Shown: one piece after another, positions 1 through 8,501 of the stretch
How the letters are laid out: the number at the start of each line of letters is the position of its first letter
Numbering within the stretch: the first letter of the stretch is position 1
Source: Flavobacteriales bacterium
GTDB taxonomy: Bacteria > Bacteroidota > Bacteroidia > Flavobacteriales > Flavobacteriaceae
NCBI GenBank assembly: GCA_024643405.1
Contig: JAHENA010000016.1
Coordinates: 1 to 41,901, forward strand
DNA length: 41,901 nt
Direction: 5' to 3'
Notes under the pieces: model-generated
What the model was told of the DNA's origin: nothing
The model's database searches: none
The model's input: the letters and a program-made list of their open reading frames with translations, nothing else
Made by a program: the position numbers and the translations under genes

Positions 1-294
1 CGCCGAGTTGACTTGGTTTTTGGAGTTGGTTACGATTCTGATATCAAAAAAACAAAAGAAGTATTGATGGGCGTATTAACATCACATCCAAAAGTGCTTA
101 AAGATCCTTTACCTACTGTAAATGTATTAGAATTAGCTGATAGTTCAATAAATTTTGCGGTTAGGCCTTGGTGTGCATCAGCTGATTACTGGACAGTATA
201 TTTTGAAGTCACTGAACAAACTAAAGAAGCGTTGGATGTTGCAGGCATTGAAATACCATATCCTCATCATGTTGAAATAAGAAAACAAGTTTAA
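1..294 (+). CDS. MscS-family mechanosensitive ion channel, C-terminal part (5' truncated by window edge)
   Basis: The frame is open from the first base (it begins R-R-V-D-L-V-F-G-V-G-Y) and ends at the TAA at 292-294, so only about the last 97 residues are present. The RVDLVFGVGYDSDIKK stretch, followed by a beta/alpha segment ending in PYPHH, is the typical cytoplasmic C-terminal domain of small-conductance mechanosensitive channels (MscS family), which release solutes on hypo-osmotic shock. The pore helices lie outside the window. The gene converges with tsaB, and the two stop codons overlap. The TTG at 13 is an internal codon, not the start. The family call is firm; the subfamily cannot be judged from this fragment. 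Confidence 0.85.
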   Translation, partial: RRVDLVFGVGYDSDIKKTKEVLMGVLTSHPKVLKDPLPTVNVLELADSSINFAVRPWCASADYWTVYFEVTEQTKEALDVAGIEIPYPHHVEIRKQV

Positions 295-962
295 ACTTTA
301 GGTTTTAAAGCAACAAAATCTTTTAAATAATAAGGCTCAAAATAAGCGACATCTTCAAAGTCGCCTATTTTGTATTTATGATCGGCTAATAAACCTATTT
401 CTTTTGCTGTAGGTAATTTATCTTCAATAAATATCGCATTGGGATGAGATATCAGCGTTTTTGTTTTTTCTACACCATTTCCAATAAAAAACACTTTCCC
501 TTTTTCTAAATAGGTACTAAATGACAAGCCGTTCAAAATTTCAGCTTGAGTTTCTCTGATTTGATTATAATTTGAATCAAAAATAGCGGCATAGACTTCC
601 ATGCGTCTGGCATCCAACATGGCGACAATTACTCCCTCACAATCCTTAACCTGATGTGCTAATGCTTCTAAAGTTGAAATTGAAATTAAAGGTTTATTTA
701 AAGCAAAACAAAGACCTTTGGCAGCAGAAACCCCTATACGTAAACCTGTGTAAGATCCAGGACCTTTACTGATGGCAATCGCATCCAGTTGATTTGGTTT
801 AACATGGGCGCTTTTTAAAACTTCATCTATATATATATGAAGTCTTTCAGCATGAGAATAATTTTTATCGTAATCCTCCTTTAAAATCATGGTGTTTCCT
901 TCCTTAGAAAGAGAAACTGAACAATTAGTTGTGGCTGTTTCTAGATTAAGTATTATGGCCAA
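291..962 (-). CDS. tsaB: tRNA threonylcarbamoyladenosine biosynthesis protein TsaB
   Basis: A protein of 223 residues with the ASKHA-fold N-terminus (ILNLETATTNCSVSL) and the characteristic SKGPGSYTGLRIGVSAAKGL segment at about residues 65-84. TsaB is the dimerisation partner of TsaD in the complex that places the threonylcarbamoyl group on A37 of ANN-decoding tRNAs. It has lost the metal-binding site of TsaD, which agrees with the absence of a HxxxH motif here. Length is normal for the family. It begins 11 nt after the stop of the upstream efflux adaptor gene, so it is probably the last gene of the efflux operon, although its housekeeping role is unrelated. No terminator follows, because the convergent MscS gene overlaps its stop. 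Confidence 0.95.
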   Translation of the reverse strand: MAIILNLETATTNCSVSLSKEGNTMILKEDYDKNYSHAERLHIYIDEVLKSAHVKPNQLDAIAISKGPGSYTGLRIGVSAAKGLCFALNKPLISISTLEALAHQVKDCEGVIVAMLDARRMEVYAAIFDSNYNQIRETQAEILNGLSFSTYLEKGKVFFIGNGVEKTKTLISHPNAIFIEDKLPTAKEIGLLADHKYKIGDFEDVAYFEPYYLKDFVALKPKV

Positions 963-973
963 AAGAAATAACT

Positions 974-2263
974 TTAATCATTATTTTCACTGTCATCACT
1001 TGCATTTGCTTTTACCTGAACTTTGTCACCATTTTTAAGTGTTTTTGTTACCACATTATATGGTCCTACAATAACTTCTTCTCCTTCTTCTAATCCCGTT
1101 GTGATTTCTATGTTAGAATCATCTTGAATCCCAGTTTTCACCACTCGAAGTTCTGCAGTATCTCCATTTTTTATAAATACACATTCAAATTTCTCTGGAC
1201 TCTCCATAAGCTTTTCTGCCTCTTTACTTTTACTCCTTACTGAAGACGTATCTGTTTTAATTGTGATGGCACTTATTGGAACATTTATGGCATCATTCCT
1301 TTCGTCTGTAATAATATCAACGGTCGCGGTCATTCCGGGTCTGAAAGGAGAATAATATTCTGGTTTTCCTTCAACCAAGTCTTTATAAGACTCTTCAGCA
1401 ATTCTAACTTTTACTTTAAAATTTGTAACCTGATCTGCACTTAAAACGCCATCAGCCGAATTAGAAATTTCAGTTACTACACCTTTAAATTGTTTTTTTA
1501 AATACGCATCTACCTCAACTAGAGTAGAATCCCCTATATTAACTTTTACAATATCGTTCTCATTAACATCTACTTCAACCTCCATATTAGATAAATTGGC
1601 TACTCTTAAAATTTCAGTTCCAGCCATTTGTTGTGTCCCTACAACACGTTCACCTAATTCTACATCCAATTTAGAAATGGTACCGTCCATGGGTGCATAT
1701 ATGGTGGTTCTATTTAAATTATCAAGGGCTTCATTAACGGTTGCACCAGCGCTTTTTACACTATAATATGCGGATTCTCTATTTGCTAATGCAATTTCAT
1801 AACTTGACACGGCCTTATCCCAATCTGATTTAGAAATAATGCCCTTTTCAAAAAGCTGTTTATTTCTTTCATAGCTAGCCTTCGCTTCAGTTAACCCTGC
1901 CTCTGCTTGATTTAAATTTGCTTTCACATTTTGCAAAGAGGCTTGAACGCGATTTAAACTGGATTGGTAAATATCGGGATTGATGCGTACCAATAAATCA
2001 CCTTTTTTAACTTGTTGTCCTTCAATAATTGGCAACTCTATAATTTCTCCTGAAACTTCACTAGAAATTTTTACTTCAACTTCTGGTTGAATTTTTCCAG
2101 TAGCCGAAACGGTTTCAATAATATCTACTCTGGTAATTTTTTTTGTTTCAATTTCTTTAAAATTACCACTCTTTCCATACCAGCCAGCTTTTTTTCCTGC
2201 AATTAAAGCAATTAATAAAACAACCGTAATAGATACTATTATAACAAGTGATTTCTTACTCAT
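974..2263 (-). CDS. Periplasmic adaptor (membrane fusion protein, HlyD/MacA-like) of an efflux system, 429 aa
   Basis: An N-terminal membrane anchor (residues about 4-24, LVIIVSITVVLLIALIAG) is followed by a beta-barrel/lipoyl half-motif (residues about 58-95), a long alpha-helical hairpin with heptad character (about 98-185), the second lipoyl half (TIYAPMDGTISKLDV) and a C-terminal barrel and membrane-proximal region. This is the domain order of tripartite-pump adaptors such as MacA, which join an inner-membrane pump to a TolC channel. A second, distinct adaptor is encoded at 3757-4920 in the same operon. The C-terminal tail is acidic. The start at 2263 lies 5 nt after the TolC-like gene. 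The substrate is unknown. Confidence 0.9.
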   Translation of the reverse strand: MSKKSLVIIVSITVVLLIALIAGKKAGWYGKSGNFKEIETKKITRVDIIETVSATGKIQPEVEVKISSEVSGEIIELPIIEGQQVKKGDLLVRINPDIYQSSLNRVQASLQNVKANLNQAEAGLTEAKASYERNKQLFEKGIISKSDWDKAVSSYEIALANRESAYYSVKSAGATVNEALDNLNRTTIYAPMDGTISKLDVELGERVVGTQQMAGTEILRVANLSNMEVEVDVNENDIVKVNIGDSTLVEVDAYLKKQFKGVVTEISNSADGVLSADQVTNFKVKVRIAEESYKDLVEGKPEYYSPFRPGMTATVDIITDERNDAINVPISAITIKTDTSSVRSKSKEAEKLMESPEKFECVFIKNGDTAELRVVKTGIQDDSNIEITTGLEEGEEVIVGPYNVVTKTLKNGDKVQVKANASDDSENND

Positions 2264-2268
2264 TTTAA

Positions 2269-3711
2269 TTAATTTATATCAGTAATAGGAATTCCAAAAT
2301 AGAACTCTAAAACTTTAAGTTTAAATATATAATCATATTTTGTACGCACTACATCACTTTGTGCTTGTTCAAATCTGCTCTGAGATTGGTTAAAATCAAA
2401 AGCGTTTAACAAACCAACATTATAACGCTCTTTAGAATAATCAAAAGCTTCTTTCCTGGCCAGTAGTGTTTTTTGGGCTGCTTCATAAGCCTTTAATGCC
2501 CCTCTAGCATCATTATAAGCTTGATATACATTAGTTTCAATATCTAGATTTGCCTGCTCTAATTGATATTTAGAACGATCAACATTGACTTTACTTCTTT
2601 TTACATTATTTCTAACTGAAAATCCATTAAAAATAGGAATACTCAGAGCTAACCCATAGTTATAACCATCATTAAAACTAAACTGGTCAAATAATGGATC
2701 TGGGCCACTTATTATTGGAATTCGGTTCTCCTTTTGTGCAATAACAGGTTCACCCGTTGATTGAACTTCACCTATTTGCACTGTTGAAGTCGGGTTGTCT
2801 GGATCAAGTTGTGTTCCTGTAATTTGATCACTATATGATGCTCTTGTGTTATATCCAAAAAATCCTCTTAGGGTTGGTTGGTATGCAGCTCTGGCCATTT
2901 TTAAATCATATTCGGCCATTTTTGCGCTATTTTCTGCAATTTTAATATCATACCTCGTTTCCTTAGCCTTATTAATTATGGCTTCAGGGGATTCAGCTAA
3001 TATAAAAGTATCGGGTACCTCATACATTGAATCAGCTATATCAAAATTTCTATAATCTTTAATTAATAATATTTGGGCTAATTGAATTTTTGATAATAAA
3101 ATAGCATTTTGAGCATTCACAATTTGTTGTTCTTGCGAAGCAATAGTAGCCTGAATCTCAAATAAATCGCCTTTAGGTAAAGATCCAGCTTCAACCAATT
3201 CATTCGTTCTATTCAATTCTTCTTTAGTAATCTCATTCTGATTCAATAAAACTTTATATTGCTCCTTATTAAACAATATTTGGAGAAATGAATTAGCAAC
3301 CATTAGCGAAATATTATCTTTCATGTCATCCAATTGATATTGAGATGCCAGTACCTCCAACTTAGCGCGATTTAATTGATATAAATTTCTCAACCCTCCA
3401 TAAATATCCAAATTTGCATTTAACCCTACGGAAGAATATTGTGTAGTTACGTTTTGATAAAGACCTGTCGTAATATTTTGATTTAACCCTACATTCCAGG
3501 AATGATTCCCTGAGCCGTTTATAGATGGAAGATAATTACCAACGGCATCTTTCCTATTTAACTCAGACGCCTTAAGATCTAATTCACTTTGCTTTACTGA
3601 AATATTATTTTCAATAGCATAATCCACACAAGCTCTTAGGGTCCATTTACTGTTTTGCGCTTGAAATTGAATCGTAAATAAAACTACTATTATTAAAATT
3701 ACTTTTTTCAT
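2269..3711 (-). CDS. TolC-family outer-membrane efflux channel
   Basis: 480 residues with a clear signal peptide (MKKVILIIVVLFTIQFQAQ, cleavage expected after the QAQ). Two long repeated alpha-helical/beta regions follow, each with the NxxR/LxLARAAYxP-type pattern seen in OEP-family proteins (for example the region around YDLKMARAAYQPTL). TolC proteins trimerise to form an outer-membrane barrel and a periplasmic helical tunnel. The gene sits between two adaptor genes and downstream of a MacB-like ATPase and permeases, so it is the obvious exit duct of this pump. The gap to the upstream adaptor gene is 45 nt. Length is normal for the family. Confidence 0.93.
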   Translation of the reverse strand: MKKVILIIVVLFTIQFQAQNSKWTLRACVDYAIENNISVKQSELDLKASELNRKDAVGNYLPSINGSGNHSWNVGLNQNITTGLYQNVTTQYSSVGLNANLDIYGGLRNLYQLNRAKLEVLASQYQLDDMKDNISLMVANSFLQILFNKEQYKVLLNQNEITKEELNRTNELVEAGSLPKGDLFEIQATIASQEQQIVNAQNAILLSKIQLAQILLIKDYRNFDIADSMYEVPDTFILAESPEAIINKAKETRYDIKIAENSAKMAEYDLKMARAAYQPTLRGFFGYNTRASYSDQITGTQLDPDNPTSTVQIGEVQSTGEPVIAQKENRIPIISGPDPLFDQFSFNDGYNYGLALSIPIFNGFSVRNNVKRSKVNVDRSKYQLEQANLDIETNVYQAYNDARGALKAYEAAQKTLLARKEAFDYSKERYNVGLLNAFDFNQSQSRFEQAQSDVVRTKYDYIFKLKVLEFYFGIPITDIN

Positions 3712-3756
3712 ATGTAAAATATTGGTCTACAAAAATGTTAAAGTGTTACAAATAAA

Positions 3757-4920
3757 TTAATTATTTTGAGCATAATTTGGAATCCCTTGAATTTGATTCC
3801 ACACTTTTATTTTATCAGACTTGGTAACCCCGTTTTTTACTTCTACAAAGATACCATCACTAATACCTAATTCAATGTCTTTTCTCTCAAATTTTTGATC
3901 TCCGAACTCAAGTTCAACATAAGGTTTTTTTGTTTCCCTGTCATACTGAACTAACGCCTCTCTGATTGCTAAAACATTTTCAGCCTTGTCCAAAATAATA
4001 GAGGCATTTGCACTTAAGCCTGCTCTAATAAATGTAGAATCAATGGATTTAATACTTCCTTTAATTTCAAATTGAATAGCTCCATTTTCAGCTAATCCTT
4101 TAGGAGCAATATAATCCAAGACGGCATCAAACTTTTTATTTTCAATAGCTCCAACGGTAATTTCTAGAGGTAATCCTTCTTTAATTTTTCCTACTTCACT
4201 TTCATCAACATTTCCTTCAAAAATCATTTTTTTTACATCTGCTAATGAAGCAATAGAAGTCCCTTCATTAAAATTATTAGCTTCAATCACCTGATTTCCT
4301 TCTTTTACAGGAACATCTAAAACCATCCCGGATATTGTTGCTCTCACTAATGTTTGAGCAATATTGCCCAATCCGCTAGTAGTTCCTGTTTTTATGATAT
4401 CATAATTTTGTCTGGCAGAAGTCAAATTAATTTTTGACTGCTCAACATTTTGTTTAGCTTGTAAATAAGAATTGTTTATTCCTTCATAATCATTCGCCGA
4501 TATGATTCCTTTTTCAAATAAAGCCTTTTGACGATCGTAGTTTGCTTGTTGTGTTTGCAAATTAATTTGAGCTGTCTCCAATGCTGTTTGACTTGTTGCA
4601 ATGCTATTTTTTGCACTTGTTAATGAAGAAACATTAGGAATCACCCTGATTTTTGCTATTAAATCACCCGACTTTATATACTCTCCAGCTTCAATATACA
4701 CTTCTTCAATAACACCAGAAATATTTGATTTTATTAAAACCTCTTCTTTTGGAACGATGTTCCCAGTTGCCATAGTTTTAACTATAATTGTTTGCATGGT
4801 TGGAGATTCTGAAGCATAATTAATTGGATCCTCCTGATTTTTTCTCCATAAGTAAATTAACGCCGTAACAAAAGTTGCTACAATAAGTAATAAGATGATT
4901 ACCGTTCTAATTCTTTTCAT
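3757..4920 (-). CDS. Periplasmic adaptor (membrane fusion protein, HlyD/MacA-like) of an efflux system, 387 aa
   Basis: The order is N-terminal membrane anchor (residues about 4-24), lipoyl-like half (SNISGVIEEVYIEAGEYIK), alpha-helical hairpin rich in Q, N and T (about 105-180), second lipoyl half (LVRATISGMVLDVPVKEG) and beta-barrel domain. It matches tripartite-pump adaptors. It lies 19 nt behind a MacB-like permease gene and 45 nt ahead of the TolC gene. The shared phrase Q-x-LFEKGIIS in the hairpin of both adaptors indicates that they are paralogues, although the rest has diverged. Whether the two adaptors form a mixed ring or serve separate assemblies cannot be told from sequence. Confidence 0.9.
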   Translation of the reverse strand: MKRIRTVIILLLIVATFVTALIYLWRKNQEDPINYASESPTMQTIIVKTMATGNIVPKEEVLIKSNISGVIEEVYIEAGEYIKSGDLIAKIRVIPNVSSLTSAKNSIATSQTALETAQINLQTQQANYDRQKALFEKGIISANDYEGINNSYLQAKQNVEQSKINLTSARQNYDIIKTGTTSGLGNIAQTLVRATISGMVLDVPVKEGNQVIEANNFNEGTSIASLADVKKMIFEGNVDESEVGKIKEGLPLEITVGAIENKKFDAVLDYIAPKGLAENGAIQFEIKGSIKSIDSTFIRAGLSANASIILDKAENVLAIREALVQYDRETKKPYVELEFGDQKFERKDIELGISDGIFVEVKNGVTKSDKIKVWNQIQGIPNYAQNN

Positions 4921-4939
4921 TTTTTGATATTATATAAAT

Positions 4940-6199
4940 TTATTCTAGTCTTAATGCATCAACTGGTTTCATTTTAGTAGCACTATTGGCAGGAATTAAC
5001 CCTGCTAAAATACCTGAAACAACTAATATGATAAGCGCTGTAAAAACTACTGTCATACTAACACTTGGGTTTGAAAAATTATCTACCGGCCCGTTTAAAT
5101 CCAACATATAATTCATAAGCCAAATTACCCCTGCGGCAAATGAAATACCTACCATTCCAGAAATAATTGTTAAAATAAGGCTCTCTTGAAGTATTTGAGC
5201 CTTAACCACCCAAGGTGTAGCACCCAACGCTCTTCTTATGCCTATCTCTTTTGTACGCTCTTTAACGACAATAAGCATGATATTGCTTATTCCAATAATT
5301 CCAGACATCAGAATTAAAGCTCCCACAAAATAACCAACAAATGTTAAAATGCTAAAAAGACCATTAACACGTTCATATTCCTCAGAAAGATCATGATAAC
5401 CAAAAGTCGCATCATCAATAGGATTTACTATATGTCTTGTTTTTAAAATGTTTAAAATTCTTGGTTTTAAATCACTTATACTTATTTCATCTACAGCCGT
5501 TATTCCCATCCAACCCACATTCTCTCCAAAATTAAAAACTTGTCCAAATGTTGTAAAAGGAGCTATTATAGTATTCACTTCTTCCTGAATATCTCCACGA
5601 CTATTACTATACTTGAATGTTCCAATAACCATAAAATTAACACCGTTAATTTTTATATATGAACCAATAGTTTCTTCGTTTTTATCATAAAGTGTTTTTA
5701 CAACCCCAGACCCAATGACACAGACTTTACGTTTTTCATTCAAATCTGATTGACTAATGAATCTACCTTGAAGAATATCCATTGGGTTTTGTTTAATATA
5801 ATCAGGCACATGTGCTTCTACTTGAAAAGCTCCAGTTTGACTCCCTCTGGTGACGTTATTTGCTCCCATATAGCCCCCAAGTCTGTTTTGAGGAGACACA
5901 TATTTTATTTCAGGAATTTGTTCTTTAATCGCTTCTACATCACCTAAATCTAGATTAAAACGTCTGTTTTTAGGTAATCCCTTATACGGCATGGTGGTTC
6001 CTCTCACATAAATAAATGAAGAATTAGCCGCAAAATTTCCAAAACTAGAAACAACCCCTTTTTGCAAGCCATTAGTTAAGGCTAAAAGCAATACTAAAAT
6101 AGATATTCCCCAAAATACTCCAAACGCCGTTAAGAGTGTTCTAAACTTATTAGCATTTAGTGCTTCTAGAATTTCATTCCATCTATCCTTATTAAACAT
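4940..6199 (-). CDS. MacB-like ABC transporter permease (FtsX/MacB fold), 419 aa
   Basis: The layout is the four-helix MacB/FtsX one: TM1 near the N-terminus (residues about 21-45), a large extracytoplasmic MacB_PCD-type domain, then three C-terminal TM segments. The coupling-helix segment ERTKEIGIRRALGATPW follows TM2, as in MacB and LolC/E. The protein ends with the family-typical AxLIPANSATKMKPVDALRLE. It carries no ATPase domain of its own; that is supplied by the gene at 7438-8139. One base separates it from the second permease gene, so the two are translated together and probably form a heterodimer. The likely role is moving a substrate from the periplasm or inner membrane into the adaptor/TolC duct. 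Substrate unknown. Confidence 0.92.
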   Translation of the reverse strand: MFNKDRWNEILEALNANKFRTLLTAFGVFWGISILVLLLALTNGLQKGVVSSFGNFAANSSFIYVRGTTMPYKGLPKNRRFNLDLGDVEAIKEQIPEIKYVSPQNRLGGYMGANNVTRGSQTGAFQVEAHVPDYIKQNPMDILQGRFISQSDLNEKRKVCVIGSGVVKTLYDKNEETIGSYIKINGVNFMVIGTFKYSNSRGDIQEEVNTIIAPFTTFGQVFNFGENVGWMGITAVDEISISDLKPRILNILKTRHIVNPIDDATFGYHDLSEEYERVNGLFSILTFVGYFVGALILMSGIIGISNIMLIVVKERTKEIGIRRALGATPWVVKAQILQESLILTIISGMVGISFAAGVIWLMNYMLDLNGPVDNFSNPSVSMTVVFTALIILVVSGILAGLIPANSATKMKPVDALRLE

Positions 6200-6200
6200 A

Positions 6201-7445
6201 TTATTCGTCTCTTAAAGCTATTATTGGTCTTATTTTTGCCGCCCTATAAGCTGGAAAAAATCCAGCGAAGGCACCAGCAAGAACTAGTATAAATACTGTA
6301 GCTATCGCTGTGTTAAAATCAACCTGAGGATATTTTATAAAATCATTTTGGATAAGTGGCCCTACAACTTCTAGCAAGGTTAATCCCAAAATGAGCCCAA
6401 ACATTCCTGAAAACATGGTCACAAAAATAGCCTCCTGTAAAATCATACCTACAATTGACATGGGTTGAGCGCCCAAAGCTTTTCTAATACCAATTTCCTT
6501 GGTACGCTCTTTAACAATGATGAGCATAATGTTTCCTACTCCGACAACTCCAGCTATAATGGTACCTATTCCCACAAACCAAAATATCAATTTTATCGCA
6601 TCAACAAGTGAATAAATTTTTTGAGCTTCTTCTAAATTATTATTTACTCTAATAGCTCCCAAATCATTAGGAGCTACCATTTGCATTTGTTTTAAATCTG
6701 ATTCAATAGCTAAGGAAATATTTTCAGAAAGCATTACACCATCATTGAATTTTTTTGGCATTTTAATGGTGTAACTCATATTATTGATACGGTCTCCACC
6801 ATTAAAAGATTTTTGCGCCGTGGTGAGTGGAATATATAATTGACTTTCTTCATCTTCACCTCCCGGATCGCGATAAACACCTATAACTTTAAAATTAATT
6901 CCATAAACAGATACATATTTACCTAATGGGTCTTCCGTTTTAAATAGATCAAGTTTCACTTTATTTCCTATAACAGCTACTTTACTTGAATTATTAACAT
7001 CTGACTCATTAATAAACCGACCTTCTGCTATATCTGAATTTTCAATAAACTGGTAATCTGGCATAGACCCCCACAAACGATAATTATTTGATTCCTTGCC
7101 ATAATTAACGAGTGCTCTCCAAACCATATAATTAGAAGACTTATATTCTAAATACTCTGCATAGTCATTTGAAATTTTATTAAAATCGGAGTTTTTTAAT
7201 TGAATATATCTTCCTGGATTTAAACCCTTATATTCCTTTGTGGTTCTGCCGGTCCAAATATTAATTTGATTAGTTGCGTCTTTTTCAAATTCTGAAGTCA
7301 CGCCATTTTGAATTCCAGAGCTAAATCCAAGTAAGATTACCAAAATAAAAATACCAGAAGCCACAGAAAGCCCGGTTAAAAAGGTTTGCAGTTTATTTTT
7401 GCCTAAGGTTTCGAATATTTCCTGCCAACGCTCAATATCAAACAT
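6201..7445 (-). CDS. MacB-like ABC transporter permease (FtsX/MacB fold), 414 aa
   Basis: A paralogue of the neighbouring 419-residue permease: same start (MFxxxRWxEIxExLxxNK), TM1, periplasmic MacB_PCD-type domain, three C-terminal TM segments, and the coupling segment ERTKEIGIRKALGAQP. It ends FFPAYRAAKIRPIIALRDE. The 5' end overlaps the 3' end of the ATPase gene by 8 nt, a sign of translational coupling. The two permeases differ throughout the periplasmic domain, which fits a heterodimeric pump with one shared ATPase rather than a recent duplication. Confidence 0.92.
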   Translation of the reverse strand: MFDIERWQEIFETLGKNKLQTFLTGLSVASGIFILVILLGFSSGIQNGVTSEFEKDATNQINIWTGRTTKEYKGLNPGRYIQLKNSDFNKISNDYAEYLEYKSSNYMVWRALVNYGKESNNYRLWGSMPDYQFIENSDIAEGRFINESDVNNSSKVAVIGNKVKLDLFKTEDPLGKYVSVYGINFKVIGVYRDPGGEDEESQLYIPLTTAQKSFNGGDRINNMSYTIKMPKKFNDGVMLSENISLAIESDLKQMQMVAPNDLGAIRVNNNLEEAQKIYSLVDAIKLIFWFVGIGTIIAGVVGVGNIMLIIVKERTKEIGIRKALGAQPMSIVGMILQEAIFVTMFSGMFGLILGLTLLEVVGPLIQNDFIKYPQVDFNTAIATVFILVLAGAFAGFFPAYRAAKIRPIIALRDE

Positions 7446-8139
7446 ATAAAGAGGCTCTTACTTGTTTTACAGGGGCATCATCAATAATAACTCCATCTTT
7501 TAAATGGACAATTCTCTTAGTCATTTGAGCTATATCATGTTCATGCGTTACAATTAAAATAGTTTTTCCTTCATCATTAATCCCTTGAATCAATTCCATA
7601 ACCTCTTGCGACGTTTTAGAATCTAATGCACCTGTAGGCTCATCTGCTAATAATACTTTAGGATCACTAGCCAAAGCTCTTGCGATTGCTACACGTTGTT
7701 TTTGACCACCAGATAATTCACTTGGTAAATGATGTGACCAAGGAGCCAAACCTACCTTTTCAAGATAATACTCAGCCTTTTCAATGCGTTCTTTACGCTT
7801 TATTCCTTGGTAATACAGGGGCATTGCAACATTATCTAAAGCCGATTTATAATTGATCAGATTAAATGATTGAAAAATAAACCCTAAAAATTTATTTCTA
7901 TAATTGGCCGCCACCTTTTCGTTTAAATTTTTTATTGGAACTCCGTCCAAAATATAAGACCCCGCATCTGCTTCATCAAGAATTCCGATAATGTTAAGCA
8001 ACGTGGACTTTCCAGAACCTGAAGATCCCATAATGGAAACCATTTCTCCTTCTTTTACATTGAAATTAATTCCTTTTAAAACATGAAGCGAATTACTTCC
8101 CATTTGGTAAGATTTATGCAAATCTTTGATTTGTATCAT
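7438..8139 (-). CDS. ABC transporter ATP-binding protein (MacB/LolD type)
   Basis: 233 residues with every nucleotide-binding motif in place: Walker A GSSGSGKST (38-46), Q-loop Q90, signature LSGGQ (142-146), Walker B VLLADEP (162-168) and switch histidine H199. The sequence and its length, without fused membrane helices, belong to the LolD/MacB-type ATPases of mechanotransmission transporters. It is the first gene of the operon and provides ATP hydrolysis for the two permeases downstream. A candidate -7 box lies about 20 nt upstream of the start. Confidence 0.95.
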   Translation of the reverse strand: MIQIKDLHKSYQMGSNSLHVLKGINFNVKEGEMVSIMGSSGSGKSTLLNIIGILDEADAGSYILDGVPIKNLNEKVAANYRNKFLGFIFQSFNLINYKSALDNVAMPLYYQGIKRKERIEKAEYYLEKVGLAPWSHHLPSELSGGQKQRVAIARALASDPKVLLADEPTGALDSKTSQEVMELIQGINDEGKTILIVTHEHDIAQMTKRIVHLKDGVIIDDAPVKQVRASLYV

Positions 8140-8158
8140 AGATAGATGGTTAAAAGCA

Positions 8159-8166
8159 CAAAAATA
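8159..8166 (-). promoter_or_regulatory. Candidate -7 box (TATTTTTG) for the efflux operon
   Basis: On the minus strand this reads TATTTTTG, an exact match to the Bacteroidota -7 consensus TAnnTTTG. It lies 19 nt before the ATPase start codon. No TTG was found at the usual distance upstream, so the -33 element is weak or absent. The rest of the 131-nt gap (8140-8270) shows no other feature I can support. Confidence 0.35.
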
Positions 8167-8270
8167 GTTAAACCTAGCCCTTAATTATCCTAATGAATTG
8201 TTAAGAAACTACTAATATCTTAGAAAATAAGACTGTTTAAAAAGAGAATTGTTACAGCAAAAAACAAGAT

Positions 8271-8501
8271 TTATTGCTTTTTTGCCTGAAAGAATTTTTT
8301 ATATATAACAATGCCAATGCCAGCAATTAGCAGATAGGGTATGGCCATTAAATAAATAATGCCATTGTTAATCCCTTCGGCGGTGCCTTGCCCTTCTTCC
8401 GTTTCAAGCACAGCACGACACATGGCACACTGAGCTTCTGCTGGTATGGCAACGATTAACAACAAAATCAATAAATATATATATCTATTATTTTTAGACA
8501 T
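8271..8501 (-). CDS. Small exported membrane protein with a CxxC motif (76 aa), oxidase-assembly cluster
   Basis: I do not recognise a named family. An N-terminal signal sequence (about residues 7-23, ending AEA) is followed directly by QCAMCRAVLETEEGQG, giving a CxxC pair at about residues 25-28 that would sit at the periplasmic membrane face. A C-terminal TM helix (about 49-67) and a short basic tail follow. The gene overlaps the end of the DUF420 gene by 8 nt and so is translationally coupled to it, in a run that also holds a SCO copper chaperone. The context suggests a part in cytochrome oxidase maturation, perhaps in thiol or metal handling. That role is inference only. Confidence 0.8.
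   Translation of the reverse strand: MSKNNRYIYLLILLLIVAIPAEAQCAMCRAVLETEEGQGTAEGINNGIIYLMAIPYLLIAGIGIVIYKKFFQAKKQ

Noticed and set aside
8257-8285. Possible terminator hairpin (GCAAAAAA/TTTTTTGC) at the end of the 76-residue protein gene
   Set aside because: The stem is only 8 bp and nearly all A-T, overlaps the stop codon and has no T-run right after it on the minus strand.
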